Source: Fuscovulum sp.
GTDB lineage: Bacteria; Pseudomonadota; Alphaproteobacteria; Rhodobacterales; Rhodobacteraceae
Assembly: GCA_035192965.1 (NCBI GenBank)
Contig: CP136571.1
Coordinates: forward strand, 2,500,501-2,564,500
Length of the DNA stretch: 64,000 nt
Reading direction: 5' to 3'
Both the position numbers and the translations under genes were made by a program. Numbering within the stretch: the first letter of the stretch is position 1; every line of letters begins with the position of its first letter. This document shows positions 28,547-38,090 of the stretch, one piece after another. The notes beneath the pieces were generated by a model. The model was not told where the DNA came from and did not search any database. It was given only the letters and a program-made list of their open reading frames with translations.

Positions 28547-28837
28547 ATGCCGACGGCACTTTGGATTGCGCATGTGCAAGTGACGGATGCAGAGGCCTAT
28601 GGCCGCTATGCCAAGGAAGCCGGCCCCGCGATTGCGGCGCATGGCGGCGTTTTTCTGGCGCGTGGCGGTCGCTATGTCCAGTTGGAAGGCAATGACCGCC
28701 CGCGCAACGTGGTGGCGCGCTTTCCCAGTCTGGAAAAGGCGGTGGAGTGCTACCATTCTGCCGCCTATCAGGCGGCGCTTGCCCATGCAAAGGGGGCGAG
28801 CGTTCGTGACCTGATGGTGGTAGAAGAGGCGGAGTAA
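28547..28837 (+). CDS. DUF1330 domain protein
   Basis: Small protein of 96 residues with the DUF1330 pattern of the dimeric alpha-beta barrel fold (ALWIAHVQVTDAEAYGRYAK, VVARFPSLEKAVECYHSAAY). The function of the family is not established. It begins 4 bases after alaS, so it is probably in that transcript. No signal peptide or membrane segment. Confidence 0.88.
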   Translation: MPTALWIAHVQVTDAEAYGRYAKEAGPAIAAHGGVFLARGGRYVQLEGNDRPRNVVARFPSLEKAVECYHSAAYQAALAHAKGASVRDLMVVEEAE

Positions 28838-29040
28838 CCCGGTTCCCAGTGCTGGCCCGGCCCGGATTTTCGGGCGTCAGGGCGGATCTGGCAGAGTTTG
28901 AGTCGCATTTGCAATCAAGGCTGGTTGACGGCACCTATGGCGTCGTTAACACTTATCTACGTGTTGCCCCATTTTGGGTTGTCCCGAGTTGCGTGTTTCC
29001 CGAGTGCAAAAGGATTTTATTGCCAAGGGGGTTTCGTGGC
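28838..29040. other. Intergenic leader of the LysR gene
   Basis: About 200 bases without a gene on either strand that I can support. It contains a short inverted repeat AACAC...GTGTT near 28949-28966 and an AT-richer stretch before the LysR start, plausible as its promoter. Confidence 0.35.
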
Positions 29041-29925
29041 ATGGCGGCAGCTTTCCCGGACTGGAATGACTTGCGTGACATTCTGCTGATTACCAATGCG
29101 GGCAGCCTTTCGGGGGCGGCGCGGATTGCTCAGATCAGCCAATCGACCATGTCGCGACGGCTTGCCGCGATCGAAGCGAACGGCCAGCCAGTGTTTCTGC
29201 GCGATGAGATGGGACGATTGAGCCCGAATGCGCGGGGGCAGGAACTGGTGGCGGCGGCGCGTGAGATGGCGATGGTCTATGACCGGGTCAAAGCGCGGCT
29301 GATGGATGCCGGACCGCCGCTGCGCGTGGCCTGTTGCGAAATGATGTCGAAGCTTTTTCTTGCACCCGCTTTGCCGGTCTGGTCAGCGCGGGCGGACAGT
29401 GCGGCGGAATTGCAGGTGCATGAGGATGTCTATGCACTGGAACCCGATACATACGATGTGATGGTCGCGCCGATGGCGGCCGCGCCCGAACGCAGCACGG
29501 GGCAGTTGCTGGGTCTATACCAGATGGGCCTGTTTGCCGCGCCGCAATACGTGGCGGTGAACCGGATACGGGCCGGGTTGGACACGCTGGAAGGACAAGG
29601 CGTGATCCGCGCGTCAAAAGTGTTGGCGGATACGGAAAGCTATCGCTGGCTGGCGCGGCAGGGTGGCAATGTGACGATGCTGTCGCCCAATGTGCCGACC
29701 ATGGCCGAGGCCTGCGCCGCAGGGCTTGGGGTGGCGCTGTTGCCGCTGGATCTTGCGGGCAATGACTCGCGGCTTTTGCCGATTGACGGGCCCAAACCGC
29801 CCCCCTGCGAGATCTGGGCCGTGGCTGATGCCAAATCGGCCAGCGATCCGCGGGTGGCGGGATTTCTGAAATGGGCGCGCGGACATTTCCGCGCGACCAG
29901 AGGTGAGGAGCGGGCCGTCGGATAG
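29041..29925 (+). CDS. LysR-family transcriptional regulator
   Basis: LysR-type regulator of 294 residues: N-terminal helix-turn-helix (LLITNAGSLSGAARIAQISQ, STMSRRLAAIE) and a substrate-binding-like C-terminal domain. ATG 29041 follows AAGGGGG at about 9-base spacing; an upstream in-frame extension lacks a ribosome site. It stands alone, convergent with typA, so the target is not obvious. Confidence 0.88.
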   Translation: MAAAFPDWNDLRDILLITNAGSLSGAARIAQISQSTMSRRLAAIEANGQPVFLRDEMGRLSPNARGQELVAAAREMAMVYDRVKARLMDAGPPLRVACCEMMSKLFLAPALPVWSARADSAAELQVHEDVYALEPDTYDVMVAPMAAAPERSTGQLLGLYQMGLFAAPQYVAVNRIRAGLDTLEGQGVIRASKVLADTESYRWLARQGGNVTMLSPNVPTMAEACAAGLGVALLPLDLAGNDSRLLPIDGPKPPPCEIWAVADAKSASDPRVAGFLKWARGHFRATRGEERAVG

Positions 29926-29937
29926 GCGACCGTCGCC

Positions 29938-31755
29938 TTACGAAGCCCGCGACTGGCGCTTACGCTCATGCGGGTCAAGGATCCGCTTGCGCAGACGGAT
30001 GATCTTCGGCGTCACCTCGACCAGTTCGTCATCATCGATATAGGCAATCGCCTCTTCGAGGCTGAAGCGGATATGCGGCGTCAGGCGGACGGCTTCATCC
30101 GTGCCGGACGCACGGACGTTGGTCAGCTTTTTGCCCTTGAGGGGGTTTACCTCAAGGTCATTGTCGCGGCTGTGTTCGCCGATGATCATACCTTCGTAGA
30201 CGTTTTCCTGCGGGCCGATGAACATGCGGCCCCGCTCTTCGAGGTTCCACAGCGCATAGGCGACGGACACGCCGTTTTCCATGCTGATCAGCACGCCCTG
30301 ACGGCGGCCCTGAATCGGGCCCTTGTGGGCAACCCAGCCGTGGAAGATGCGGTTGAGCACGCCTGTGCCGCGCGTATCTGTCAGGAACTGGCCATGATAG
30401 CCGATCAGGCCACGCGACGGGACATGCGCGATGATGCGCGTCTTGCCGGTGCCTGCGGGTTTCATTTCGACCAGCTCGCCTTTGCGTTCGCCGGTCAGCT
30501 TGTCGATCACGGCGCCGGAATATTCGTCATCGACATCGACGATGACCTCTTCCACCGGCTCCATGCGGGTGCCGTCTTCATCCTTGAAGATCACGCGGGG
30601 GCGCGAGATCGACAGCTCGAACCCTTCGCGGCGCATGTTTTCAATCAGCACGCCCATCTGAAGTTCGCCACGACCGGACACTTCGAAGGCTTCACCACCG
30701 GGGGTGTCGGCCACCTTGATCGCGACGTTGACCTCGGATTCTTTCATCAGACGGTCGCGGATGACACGCGACTGGACCTTGGACCCATCACGGCCTGCGA
30801 GCGGGCTGTCATTGATGCCGAAGGTGACGGTGATGGTCGGCGGGTCGATCGGCTGGGCCGGAAGGGCGGTGTCGATCTCCAGCGCGCAGAGCGTGTCGGC
30901 CACGGTGGCCTTTGACATGCCGGCGATGGTGACGATGTCGCCTGCCAGTGCCTCTTCAATCGGTTGCTGGCCAAGGCCACGGAAGGCGAGAACCTTGGTC
31001 ACGCGGAACTGTTCCAGCCGGTCGCCGGTGCGCGACAGAGCCTTGATCGTTTCCCCCACCCGCAGGCGGCCGGATTCAACACGGCCCGTCAGGATGCGGC
31101 CGATGAAGGGATCGGCCGAAAGCGTGGTGGCCAGCATGCGGAAGGGTTCATCCTGCGCGGCGAGTTGCTTGGGCGCGGGGACATGGCGAACGATCATATC
31201 GAAGAGCGCGTTCAGATCCTTGCGCGGGCCATCGAGCGATTCATCGGCCCAGCCGGCACGGCCCGAAGCGTAAAGGTAGGGGAAATCAAGCTGTTCATCG
31301 GTGGCGCCGAGGTTCGAGAAAAGATCGAATACCTCGTTCAACGCGCGATCAGGTTCGGCATCGGGCTTGTCGACCTTGTTCAGCACCACGATGGGGCGCA
31401 GGCCAAGCGCCAGCGCCTTGGCCAGAACGAATTTGGTTTGCGGCATCGGGCCTTCGGCGGCATCGACCAGCAGGCAGACGCCATCGACCATGGACAGGAT
31501 GCGTTCCACCTCGCCGCCGAAATCGGCGTGGCCGGGGGTATCGACGATGTTGATGCGCGTGGCGTCGTGTTCGACCGAGGTGCACTTGGCAAGAATGGTG
31601 ATGCCGCGTTCCCGTTCGATGTCGTTGGAATCCATGGCCCGTTCGGAAACGGCCTCATTGGCGCGGAAGGCACCGGACTGTTTGAGCAACTCGTCTACGA
31701 GTGTGGTTTTGCCATGGTCGACATGCGCGATGATGGCGATGTTGCGAAGCTCCAT
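29938..31755 (-). CDS. typA: Ribosome-associated GTPase TypA/BipA
   Basis: Translational GTPase of 605 residues related to EF-G. The G domain has [10 protein letters not shown] (G1), [16 protein letters not shown] (G3) and NKVDKPDA (G4); EF-G-like domains III and V and the specific C-terminal domain follow ([20 protein letters not shown]). It assists 50S assembly and growth under stress or cold. I choose ATG 31753-31755 ([17 protein letters not shown]); six extra residues upstream are possible. Confidence 0.95.
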   Translation of the reverse strand: MELRNIAIIAHVDHGKTTLVDELLKQSGAFRANEAVSERAMDSNDIERERGITILAKCTSVEHDATRINIVDTPGHADFGGEVERILSMVDGVCLLVDAAEGPMPQTKFVLAKALALGLRPIVVLNKVDKPDAEPDRALNEVFDLFSNLGATDEQLDFPYLYASGRAGWADESLDGPRKDLNALFDMIVRHVPAPKQLAAQDEPFRMLATTLSADPFIGRILTGRVESGRLRVGETIKALSRTGDRLEQFRVTKVLAFRGLGQQPIEEALAGDIVTIAGMSKATVADTLCALEIDTALPAQPIDPPTITVTFGINDSPLAGRDGSKVQSRVIRDRLMKESEVNVAIKVADTPGGEAFEVSGRGELQMGVLIENMRREGFELSISRPRVIFKDEDGTRMEPVEEVIVDVDDEYSGAVIDKLTGERKGELVEMKPAGTGKTRIIAHVPSRGLIGYHGQFLTDTRGTGVLNRIFHGWVAHKGPIQGRRQGVLISMENGVSVAYALWNLEERGRMFIGPQENVYEGMIIGEHSRDNDLEVNPLKGKKLTNVRASGTDEAVRLTPHIRFSLEEAIAYIDDDELVEVTPKIIRLRKRILDPHERKRQSRAS

Positions 31756-31832
31756 CGGGGAGGTCTCTTTCAAATCTTTCTGCGGTTGCGAGGGCCATAC
31801 AGGGTTTGCGCCGGATTGGCGAGTCCCCCGTT

Positions 31833-32435
31833 TCAGGTAGCGATATAACGGTCGCGCCTGTGATTTATGGCGATGACAAGGTTGACGACCGCAGCACCGA
31901 GAAAGGACCAGGCCACGGTCTGCCAGGGCAGGAAGGTGGCGGCGATGGCAAAGAGGGCGGCGTCAAAGATCAGTTGCGTGTGGCCGGCGCGGAAACCGGT
32001 CCTGTCTTGCAGATAGAGGGCGAGGATGCCGATACCGCCGAGGCTGGCGCCGTGACGGAAGATCGCGAGGAGGGCCGCGCCGGAGACGAAGCCGAACAGG
32101 ACCGCCCCGAAGGCGGGGTGGAGGGTGGAGAAATCCACCCATTGCGGCATCAGGGCAGACAGCAGGGACAGGAGCAGTACGGCGAGGAAGGTCTTGATCG
32201 TGAAGGCCAATCCCATGCGGCGATAGCCGAACCAATAGAACGGGATGTTGATGGCAAAGAAGATCCAGCCGAAGGGCAGGCCGGTGACATAGGAGATCAG
32301 AACCGCCAGCCCGGCGGTCTGCCCGGTGATCATGCCAAGGTGGGTCAGCACCACAATCCCGAAGGCGGCCATGGTTGTGCCAAAGGCGAGGCCTTGGGCA
32401 TCTTCGATCAGGCTATGGGCTTTGGGATCGGTCAT
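31833..32435 (-). CDS. YitT family membrane protein (copy 1)
   Basis: Integral membrane protein of 200 residues with five or six hydrophobic segments, of the YitT/UPF0750 type without the C-terminal DUF2179 domain. It closely resembles the next gene: both start MTDPK.H.L.EDAQG.AFG and end with nearly the same 12 residues ([10 protein letters not shown]). The two genes are 42 bases apart in the same direction, a clear tandem duplication. Function unknown. Confidence 0.85.
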   Translation of the reverse strand: MTDPKAHSLIEDAQGLAFGTTMAAFGIVVLTHLGMITGQTAGLAVLISYVTGLPFGWIFFAINIPFYWFGYRRMGLAFTIKTFLAVLLLSLLSALMPQWVDFSTLHPAFGAVLFGFVSGAALLAIFRHGASLGGIGILALYLQDRTGFRAGHTQLIFDAALFAIAATFLPWQTVAWSFLGAAVVNLVIAINHRRDRYIAT

Positions 32436-32477
32436 GGCGCGCGGCATTATCCTGTGGCGGGGCAATGCGCCAGAGGG

Positions 32478-33080
32478 TCAGGCCGCGATATACCGGTCGC
32501 GGCGGTGATTTATGGCGAGGAAGAGCGAGTAGGTGGCGGCACCGAGGAAAGACCAGAACAAGGTTTCAGGGGCGAGGATCAGGGCAGCGGCGGCAAAAAT
32601 CACAACGTCTACAGCCAGTTGGACATAGCCCGCCTGAATGCCCCAGCGATCCTGGATCATCAGGGCGACGATGGAGAAGCCCCCGAAGCTGCCGCCATGG
32701 CGGACGACGGCGAGGGCAGCGATGCCGAAGAGGATGCCGAACAGGATGGCGGCGAAGGCAGGTTCGATTTCGCCCAGCGTCATCCAGCGCGGCAGGACAT
32801 CGGTCAGGATGGAAAGCGCGGCGGTGGTGATCAGGGTTTTCAGCGCGAAACGCCCCCCCATGCGCCACCAGCCAAGCAGCAGAAAGGGCAGGTTGATTCC
32901 AAAATAGACCAGCGAAAACGGGAGGTTATAGGAATAGGCGATCAGTACGGCGAGGCCGGTCGTCTGCCCTGTGGCGAAGCCCATATGGGTGAGGATGTGG
33001 ATGCCGAGGGCGGCCATGATGATCCCGAAGGCGATGCCTTGGGCATCTTCGAGCAGGGTGTGGTGTTTCGGGTCGGTCAT
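32478..33080 (-). CDS. YitT family membrane protein (copy 2)
   Basis: Paralogue of the preceding gene, 200 residues with the same layout of membrane helices (GIIMAALGIHILTHMGFATG, FWSFLGAATYSLFLAINHRR). It is the promoter-proximal copy. Upstream lie a plausible sigma70-type promoter and three TTGACC/GGTCAA half-sites. I start it at ATG 33078-33080 (MTDPKHH) by analogy with its twin. Confidence 0.85.
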   Translation of the reverse strand: MTDPKHHTLLEDAQGIAFGIIMAALGIHILTHMGFATGQTTGLAVLIAYSYNLPFSLVYFGINLPFLLLGWWRMGGRFALKTLITTAALSILTDVLPRWMTLGEIEPAFAAILFGILFGIAALAVVRHGGSFGGFSIVALMIQDRWGIQAGYVQLAVDVVIFAAAALILAPETLFWSFLGAATYSLFLAINHRRDRYIAA

Positions 33081-33105
33081 GGGGGACTCGCGCTGGATGA
33101 TAAAG

Positions 33106-33145
33106 GTCATAGCACTTGACCTTTAAAGGGTCAATGGAATTGACC
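33106..33145 (-). promoter_or_regulatory. Promoter and repeated TTGACC half-sites before the YitT pair
   Basis: On the minus strand TTGACC (33129-33134) and TATGAC (33106-33111) are 17 bases apart, a fair sigma70-type promoter. TTGACC also occurs on the plus strand at 33116-33121 and 33140-33145, so the half-sites form an inverted repeat plus one extra copy over the -35 region. A repressor operator is a plausible reading. Confidence 0.5.
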
Positions 33146-33513
33146 TATGGGGTAGGCTGTGGCGGGTCTGCATCAGCGGGACTTTGGCATGGGGCGAGGG
33201 GATTTACCGCGGGCGGGAAAATGCCTTATGCGCAGTCATCCGCAACGCAAAGCATGGAGGGCGTGATGGTGAACATTTCTGGATCGTCACGACGTGGCGG
33301 AGAGACCGGACTGGGCAACGCGGCGCGATACCGTTTCGCGTAAGCCCTGAGCCGCTTGTCACGGGGCTTGAAGCCCGTGGCACAACCCTCTGACATCGCA
33401 GAACAAACCGTAATTTCGCCGGGGGGTTTTCCCGCGACTTTCGGCCCTGTTCTGCACCAATCCAACCCTGACAGGAGCCGGTCCGTGCTGCGGTGCAGCC
33501 GCCGGGAAATGAC
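33146..33513. other. Gene-free stretch upstream of the 78-residue protein gene
   Basis: No convincing coding region on either strand. It holds a hairpin near 33358-33379 (CACGGG...CCCGTG with a small bulge) and the leader of the small gene at 33514. Short open frames here have no ribosome-binding site and no recognisable product. Confidence 0.4.
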
Positions 33514-33750
33514 ATGAACGACATGACCCAACTGCGGGGCGCGATGCCCCATTCCATCCATCTGGCGATCCACGAGCATGGCGCAATGCGTGTGCTTTTG
33601 GTGGCGGTGAAGGCGTTGATGGGGGCGGCTTTGGCCCCGACAGAGCCCGATCTGACCGAGCATCTGAGCGACCATCTGCGGCGGGATATCGGTCTGCCAC
33701 CGCGCGGTTCCCCGCTGCCAGAGGCACCTATGCTGCCGGTGCGGTGGTAA
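33514..33750 (+). CDS. Small protein of 78 residues, DUF1127-like tail
   Basis: ATG 33514, followed by a strong terminator just after the stop, which supports a real gene. The sequence is mostly helical-looking (MNDMTQLRGAMPHSIHLAIH, MRVLLVAVKALMG). It ends with HLSDHLRRDIGLPP, reminiscent of the LRDIGL motif of DUF1127 proteins, though the rest does not match well. DUF1127-type small proteins in alphaproteobacteria have been linked to RNA and phosphate regulation; whether that applies here is open. Confidence 0.6.
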   Translation: MNDMTQLRGAMPHSIHLAIHEHGAMRVLLVAVKALMGAALAPTEPDLTEHLSDHLRRDIGLPPRGSPLPEAPMLPVRW

Positions 33751-33754
33751 GGCG

Positions 33755-33788
33755 AAAGGGGCCGGATCTGGCGATCCGGCCCCTTTTT
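33755..33788 (+). terminator. Strong intrinsic terminator after the 78-residue gene
   Basis: Fourteen-base perfect arms AAAGGGGCCGGATC (33755-33768) and GATCCGGCCCCTTT (33773-33786) with loop TGGC, running into TTTTT. Confidence 0.92.
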
Positions 33789-33801
33789 GCTGTGCAGCGC
33801 G

Positions 33802-33838
33802 CGGTGCAGATGCCTGTGCAGACGGGCGTATGCACGCA
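33802..33838 (+). repeat. 37-base dispersed repeat, copy 1
   Basis: This 37-base element matches 47504-47540 with one mismatch (CAGATGCC here, CAGACGCC there). It contains GTGCAG twice at 12-base spacing and can fold, with GTGCAGATGCC pairing to GGGCGTATGCAC around a 9-base loop. Here it lies between a terminator and the 3' end of icd. Confidence 0.85.
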
Positions 33839-33910
33839 GCGCACTGTGTTTTGGCCGCAGCGCAACGGTTGCGGCCCCCGGATCACGCCCGGGGCCGGGT
33901 ATCCCGGTGG

Positions 33911-35125
33911 TCAGCCGCCCAGCGACTTGTTGAGGTATTCGTCGACCTTTTCCAGATAGCCGATGGTGGTGAGCCATTTCTGATCGGGGCCGACGAGAAG
34001 GGCGAGGTCTTTGGTCATCCAGCCGTCTTCGACCGTCTGAACGGTGACCTGTTCCAGCGTGGTGGCAAAGCGCATCAGCGCGTCATTGTCATCGAGTTTC
34101 GCACGGTGCTTGAGCGCGCCGGTCCAGGCGATGATGGACGCGATGGAGTTGGTCGAGGTCTGTTTGCCCTTTTGGTGTTCGCGGTAATGGCGGGTGACGG
34201 TGCCATGCGCGGCCTCGGCCTCTACCACTTTGCCATCGGGCGTCATCAGGACGGATGTCATCAGACCAAGTGAGCCGAAGCCCTGAGCCACGGTGTCGGA
34301 CTGCACGTCGCCATCATAGTTCTTGCAGGCCCAGACATAACCGCCGGACCATTTCATGGCAGAGGCGACCATGTCGTCGATAAGGCGGTGTTCGTAATGG
34401 ATGCCCAATGCCTTGAACCGGTCTTCAAATTCGGCGGCGTAGACCTCGGCGAAGATGTCTTTGAAGCGGCCATCATAGGCCTTGAGGATGGTGTTCTTGG
34501 TCGACAGATAGACCGGCCAGCCCTTCATCAGCCCGTAGTTGAAGGAGGAGCGGGCGAAATCGTAGATTGAGGCATCAAGGTTATACATCGCCATGGTGAC
34601 GCCCGCGCCGGGGGCATCAAACACGTCGCGCTCGATCACGGTGCCATCATCGCCCACGAATTTGATGGTAACCTTGCCCTTGCCGGGAAAGCGGAAATCG
34701 GTGGCGCGGTATTGGTCGCCAAAGGCGTGGCGGCCCACGACGATGGGTTTGGTCCAGCCCGGCACGAGGCGGGGGACGTTACGGCAGATGATTGGTTCGC
34801 GGAAGATCACGCCGCCGAGGATGTTGCGGATGGTGCCGTTGGGCGATTTCCACATCTGTTTCAGGCCGAATTCTTCGACGCGGCCCTCATCGGGGGTGAT
34901 GGTGGCGCATTTGACGCCGACGCCGTGTTTCAGGATGGCATGGGCGGCATCGACGGTGACCTGATCATTGGTGCGGTCGCGTTCTTCGATGCCCAGATCG
35001 TAGTACTGCAGGTCGATATCGAGATAGGGCAGGATCAGTTTCTTCTTGATGAAATCCCAGATGATCCGGGTCATTTCATCGCCGTCGAGTTCGACGACGG
35101 GGTTCGCCACCTTGATCTTGGTCAT
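33911..35125 (-). CDS. icd: NADP-dependent isocitrate dehydrogenase
   Basis: TCA-cycle enzyme of 404 residues converting isocitrate to 2-oxoglutarate and CO2 with NADPH formation. It is of the eukaryote-like type II family: [20 protein letters not shown] at the start, substrate residues in [13 protein letters not shown], and [20 protein letters not shown] near the C-terminal third. ATG 35123-35125 gives the standard start; 14 further upstream codons are unlikely. It is a single gene. Confidence 0.96.
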   Translation of the reverse strand: MTKIKVANPVVELDGDEMTRIIWDFIKKKLILPYLDIDLQYYDLGIEERDRTNDQVTVDAAHAILKHGVGVKCATITPDEGRVEEFGLKQMWKSPNGTIRNILGGVIFREPIICRNVPRLVPGWTKPIVVGRHAFGDQYRATDFRFPGKGKVTIKFVGDDGTVIERDVFDAPGAGVTMAMYNLDASIYDFARSSFNYGLMKGWPVYLSTKNTILKAYDGRFKDIFAEVYAAEFEDRFKALGIHYEHRLIDDMVASAMKWSGGYVWACKNYDGDVQSDTVAQGFGSLGLMTSVLMTPDGKVVEAEAAHGTVTRHYREHQKGKQTSTNSIASIIAWTGALKHRAKLDDNDALMRFATTLEQVTVQTVEDGWMTKDLALLVGPDQKWLTTIGYLEKVDEYLNKSLGG

Positions 35126-35282
35126 GCCCTTGGCCCTTTCGGCAATGGAAGTGATGCGGCGGTCCATAGTGCAAAAGGGACCGTTTGGGAAGCATTGTAT
35201 GCAACGGCATACCGTTTATCGTAAGAGTTGACCGAACTCGCCTTTGAGTTGATCCTTCGCGCGGCGGTGTATGGGGTGCGCG

Positions 35283-36437
35283 ATGAAGAACATAGCGGTG
35301 TTTTGTGACGGAACGTGGAACCATCTGGACATGGTGGAGCCGACCAATGTGGCGATCCTGTCGCGCAATGTGCTGCCGGTGACGACCGCGGGGCAGGAGC
35401 AGCGGGCGATCTATCTGCCGGGGGTGGGAACGCGGAAACAGGCGGCGGGGCCGATCGAGCGGGCGGTGGACCGGTTGACGGGCGGGGCCTTTGGATGGGG
35501 GTTGGACGGGCGGCTGGAGGCAGCCTATCGCGAGATTGCCGCCATCTATGAACCCGGCGACAGGCTGTTCCTGTTCGGCTTTTCGCGCGGGGCCTATATG
35601 GCGCGGTCACTGGCGGGGCTGTTGCGGAATTGCGGGCTGCCGGAGCCTGCGACGCTGGGGCGGATCGGCGAGGCGATGACGCTGTATCGCAACCGGGAGC
35701 CGGGATCGCATCCTGATGCGCCGGCAAGCCTGCGGTTTCGGGCTGCGTTTTCGCCGCGCTTTGCCACCAGCGAGACGGACAGGATGGTGCGGCCGAATTT
35801 GGCGGGGATTGGGGCGGTGGAGATGCTGGCGGTGGATTACCTTGGCGTCTGGGATACGGTTGGGGCATTGGGGGTGCCGGATCATTTCGCGGGATTGGCC
35901 GCGATCACCAACGGGAAGTACAAGTTCCACGATCTGCGCCTGTCGAGCATGGTGAAATCGGCCCGTCATGCGGTGGCGATTGATGAGCGGCGGCGGACCT
36001 TTCCGCCGACCCTGTGGGAGAACCTGACCGAGTTGAACATCGGCGAAGGGGATCTGCCCTATCGGCAGGAATGGTTTCCGGGCACGCATGGCGGGGTAGG
36101 GGGCGGAGGGCCGATCCGGGGCCTATCCAACGCGGCGCTGTTGTGGATCATGGGCGGGGCCGAAGAGGCGGGGCTGGAGTTTTCCGCCGCAATGAAGGAT
36201 GCGGCGCAGAGGGCGGTGGCGGTGGATGCGCCGCTGGACAACCACCCGCCGAAAAGCGGGCCATTGGCGGGGCTGTTCAAGGGCAAGGGGGTGGACCGGT
36301 CACCGCCACCTTCGATCAGGGCAGTATCCTGGATGGCGCGGGAGCGGTGGCGGCTGCATGGCTATCGCCCGGTGCCGCTGCGCCCCTTTGGGCCAAAGAT
36401 GGAGCCACCGGTGCTGCCGGGGGAGTGGCAGGATTAG
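35283..36437 (+). CDS. DUF2235 domain protein (Tle1-like alpha/beta hydrolase)
   Basis: Protein of 384 residues starting MKNIAVFCDGTWN, the DUF2235 signature. The nucleophile elbow GFSRGAY places Ser near 101; conserved VWDTVGALG and FPGTHGGVGGG could supply the Asp and His. DUF2235 includes T6SS phospholipase effectors (Tle1), but no T6SS gene, VgrG or immunity gene is near. I see no signal peptide. The stop shares bases with the stop of the convergent HD gene (TTAG at 36434-36437). A housekeeping lipase or esterase role is possible. Confidence 0.85.
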   Translation: MKNIAVFCDGTWNHLDMVEPTNVAILSRNVLPVTTAGQEQRAIYLPGVGTRKQAAGPIERAVDRLTGGAFGWGLDGRLEAAYREIAAIYEPGDRLFLFGFSRGAYMARSLAGLLRNCGLPEPATLGRIGEAMTLYRNREPGSHPDAPASLRFRAAFSPRFATSETDRMVRPNLAGIGAVEMLAVDYLGVWDTVGALGVPDHFAGLAAITNGKYKFHDLRLSSMVKSARHAVAIDERRRTFPPTLWENLTELNIGEGDLPYRQEWFPGTHGGVGGGGPIRGLSNAALLWIMGGAEEAGLEFSAAMKDAAQRAVAVDAPLDNHPPKSGPLAGLFKGKGVDRSPPPSIRAVSWMARERWRLHGYRPVPLRPFGPKMEPPVLPGEWQD

Positions 36438-37018
36438 GCGAAGAAGCGCAGGGTTTGGGCGCGGACCCAATCCCACAGGCGCGGGGCGCCGCGGGCGATC
36501 TTGGCCCCGACGCGGGTATCCAGTTGTTCGAGGGTCACGTCATAGGTGATCCAGGTGCCGCCGCCGGATTGCAGGTTGGCCATGACCGGTTGCACGCGAT
36601 CAAGGCTTTTGGCGAAGATCGCGTCGGGCGTTTCAGCCGCCTCGAACTCTTCCCACAGGGTGCGGAAGCTGTCGCGCAGGTCGGGGGGCAGAAGGCCGAA
36701 GATGCGGTCGGCAGCACGGGATTCGGCGATCTGCGTTTCCGTCGAGGCATGGGCAGTGCCGTTGGCGGAATGGATCGGAACATCGCCCACGTCGATTTCC
36801 ACCAGATCATGCAGGAGCAGCATCCGGATCACCCGGTCGATGGACACGCCCGGCGGGGCGTGATCGGCGAGGGTAAGGGCATAAAGCGCGAGGTGCCACG
36901 AATGTTCGCCCGAATTCTCGCGCCGCGAGCCATCGCAGAGCGTGGTGGCGCGCAGCACGGATTTCAGGCGGTCCGCCTCATTCAGGAAGGCGAACTGCTG
37001 ATCGAGCCGTTCCGTCAA
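36434..37018 (-). CDS. HD domain phosphohydrolase (YfbR/HDDC2-like)
   Basis: HD-superfamily protein of 194 residues. Metal-binding residues are visible in ENSGEHSWHLALYAL, then LLLHDLVEIDVGD (the HD pair), and a downstream Asp in AKSLDRVQPVM. These fit the 5'-deoxynucleotidase YfbR/HDDC2 group, so hydrolysis of nucleoside monophosphates is likely. Its start overlaps the stop of the upstream small gene by 4 bases, in a three-gene minus-strand operon. Confidence 0.85.
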   Translation of the reverse strand: MTERLDQQFAFLNEADRLKSVLRATTLCDGSRRENSGEHSWHLALYALTLADHAPPGVSIDRVIRMLLLHDLVEIDVGDVPIHSANGTAHASTETQIAESRAADRIFGLLPPDLRDSFRTLWEEFEAAETPDAIFAKSLDRVQPVMANLQSGGGTWITYDVTLEQLDTRVGAKIARGAPRLWDWVRAQTLRFFA

Positions 37019-37275
37019 TGACCGGCCGTGTCGAGGGGCGCGCGCGGGGCTGCGCCGCCCTCACGTTTGGCCTTGAGCGTCTGTTCGAGGAACTTGCGGC
37101 CTTTGCGTTCGGCAAGGATCACGCGGACGGCGGTCATGAAGGCCTCTTGCGTGGTGGGCGAGGCGTCAAGCAGGACGCGCGCCACGCGATCATGCAGCTT
37201 GTCATCGCCCAGCTCATCCATCGCGTCGACGACATCCTTGGCCAGCTGTTCGGTCAGATCCTGAAGAATGGGCAT
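37015..37275 (-). CDS. Small helical protein of 86 residues, unknown
   Basis: No family recognised. It reads as amphipathic helices (LTEQLAKDVVDAMDELGDDK, TTQEAFMTAVRVILAERKG) with a basic tail. It overlaps the HD gene by 4 bases and the alpha/beta hydrolase gene end by 1 base, so all three are translationally coupled. Without a known domain I give no function. Confidence 0.75.
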   Translation of the reverse strand: MPILQDLTEQLAKDVVDAMDELGDDKLHDRVARVLLDASPTTQEAFMTAVRVILAERKGRKFLEQTLKAKREGGAAPRAPLDTAGH

Positions 37276-37934
37276 CAGCGCGACCCTTCGGTCAGGCGGC
37301 GGCGGACGTAATGGGCGACGGTGTCGATCATGGGTTTCATATGCGCCTCTTCATCCTTGAAGAAGTGATCTGCGCCCTCAACCTCGGTATGGGTGATGGT
37401 GATGCCCTTTTGTTCGTGCAGCTTGGACACCAGTTGGCGCGTGTCCTTGGGCGGGGCGACGCGGTCGGCGGTGCCGTTGATGATCAGACCCGAGGACGGG
37501 CAGGGCGCGAGGAAGGAGAAATCATACAGGTTCGCCGGGGGGGCGACCGAAATGAAGCCGGTGATTTCCGGGCGGCGCATCAGAAGCTGCATCCCGATCC
37601 AGGCCCCGAAGGAGAAGCCCGCGACCCAGCAATGCTTGGCGTTCTGGTTCATCGACTGAAGATAGTCGAGCGCGGAGGCGGCATCGGACAGTTCGCCAAT
37701 CCCCATGTCATATTCGCCCTGCGACCGGCCCACGCCACGGAAATTGAAGCGCAGGACGGTGAAGCCCAGATTGTAGAAGGCGTAATGCAGGTTGTAGACG
37801 ACCTTGTTGTTCATCGTGCCGCCATATTGCGGATGCGGATGCAGCACGATGGCGATGGGGGCGTCACGGTCCTTTTGCGGATGGTAGCGGCCTTCCAGCC
37901 GGCCTTCGGGACCGGCGAAAATCACTTCGGGCAT
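37275..37934 (-). CDS. Alpha/beta hydrolase (COG2945-like)
   Basis: Hydrolase of 219 residues with the fold of dienelactone-hydrolase-like proteins. Oxyanion-region HPHPQYGGTMNNKVV, nucleophile elbow AGFSFGAW, Asp in NGTADRVAPP and His in GADHFF form a complete Ser-Asp-His set. Members are widespread in alphaproteobacteria with no firm substrate. First gene of the minus-strand operon with the 86-residue protein and the HD phosphohydrolase; its promoter region is shared with divergent iscR. Confidence 0.88.
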   Translation of the reverse strand: MPEVIFAGPEGRLEGRYHPQKDRDAPIAIVLHPHPQYGGTMNNKVVYNLHYAFYNLGFTVLRFNFRGVGRSQGEYDMGIGELSDAASALDYLQSMNQNAKHCWVAGFSFGAWIGMQLLMRRPEITGFISVAPPANLYDFSFLAPCPSSGLIINGTADRVAPPKDTRQLVSKLHEQKGITITHTEVEGADHFFKDEEAHMKPMIDTVAHYVRRRLTEGSR

Positions 37935-37967
37935 TGGTCAGCGCCTGTCTTTGACTGGAGCGAATTG

Positions 37968-38005
37968 TTGACGACTTCGCTCGGACAATTTAGAACCATT
38001 CCAAA
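37968..38005 (+). promoter_or_regulatory. iscR-suf promoter with Irr-type iron box over the -10
   Basis: TTGACG (37968-37973) and TAGAAC (37991-37996), 17 bases apart, form a sigma70-type promoter. Overlapping the -10, TTTAGAA (37989-37995), CCA, TTCCAAA (37999-38005) is an imperfect inverted repeat close to the ICE/Irr box TTTAGAA-N-TTCTAAA known in alphaproteobacteria. This predicts iron-dependent repression of the isc-suf operon. Confidence 0.65.
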
Positions 38006-38090
38006 GGCGCGTCGGGCGTGCCGTTTGGGCGGGTTGGTTTCAGGTAATGGGCCGCACTCGCAACGTCAATGTTTTTGCAAGGGATCGGTC

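Noticed and set aside
33116..33343. Coding frame of 75 codons in the 33.1-33.5 kb gap
   Set aside because: It overlaps the YitT promoter, lacks a ribosome-binding site and has no protein-like composition.
33802..33838. Remnant of an insertion sequence
   Set aside because: The element has no transposase fragment, no target duplication and only 37 bases; treated as a dispersed repeat.
35283..36437. Type VI secretion effector
   Set aside because: DUF2235 fits Tle1-like effectors, but no T6SS, VgrG, PAAR or immunity gene is nearby and its stop overlaps a housekeeping-type gene.
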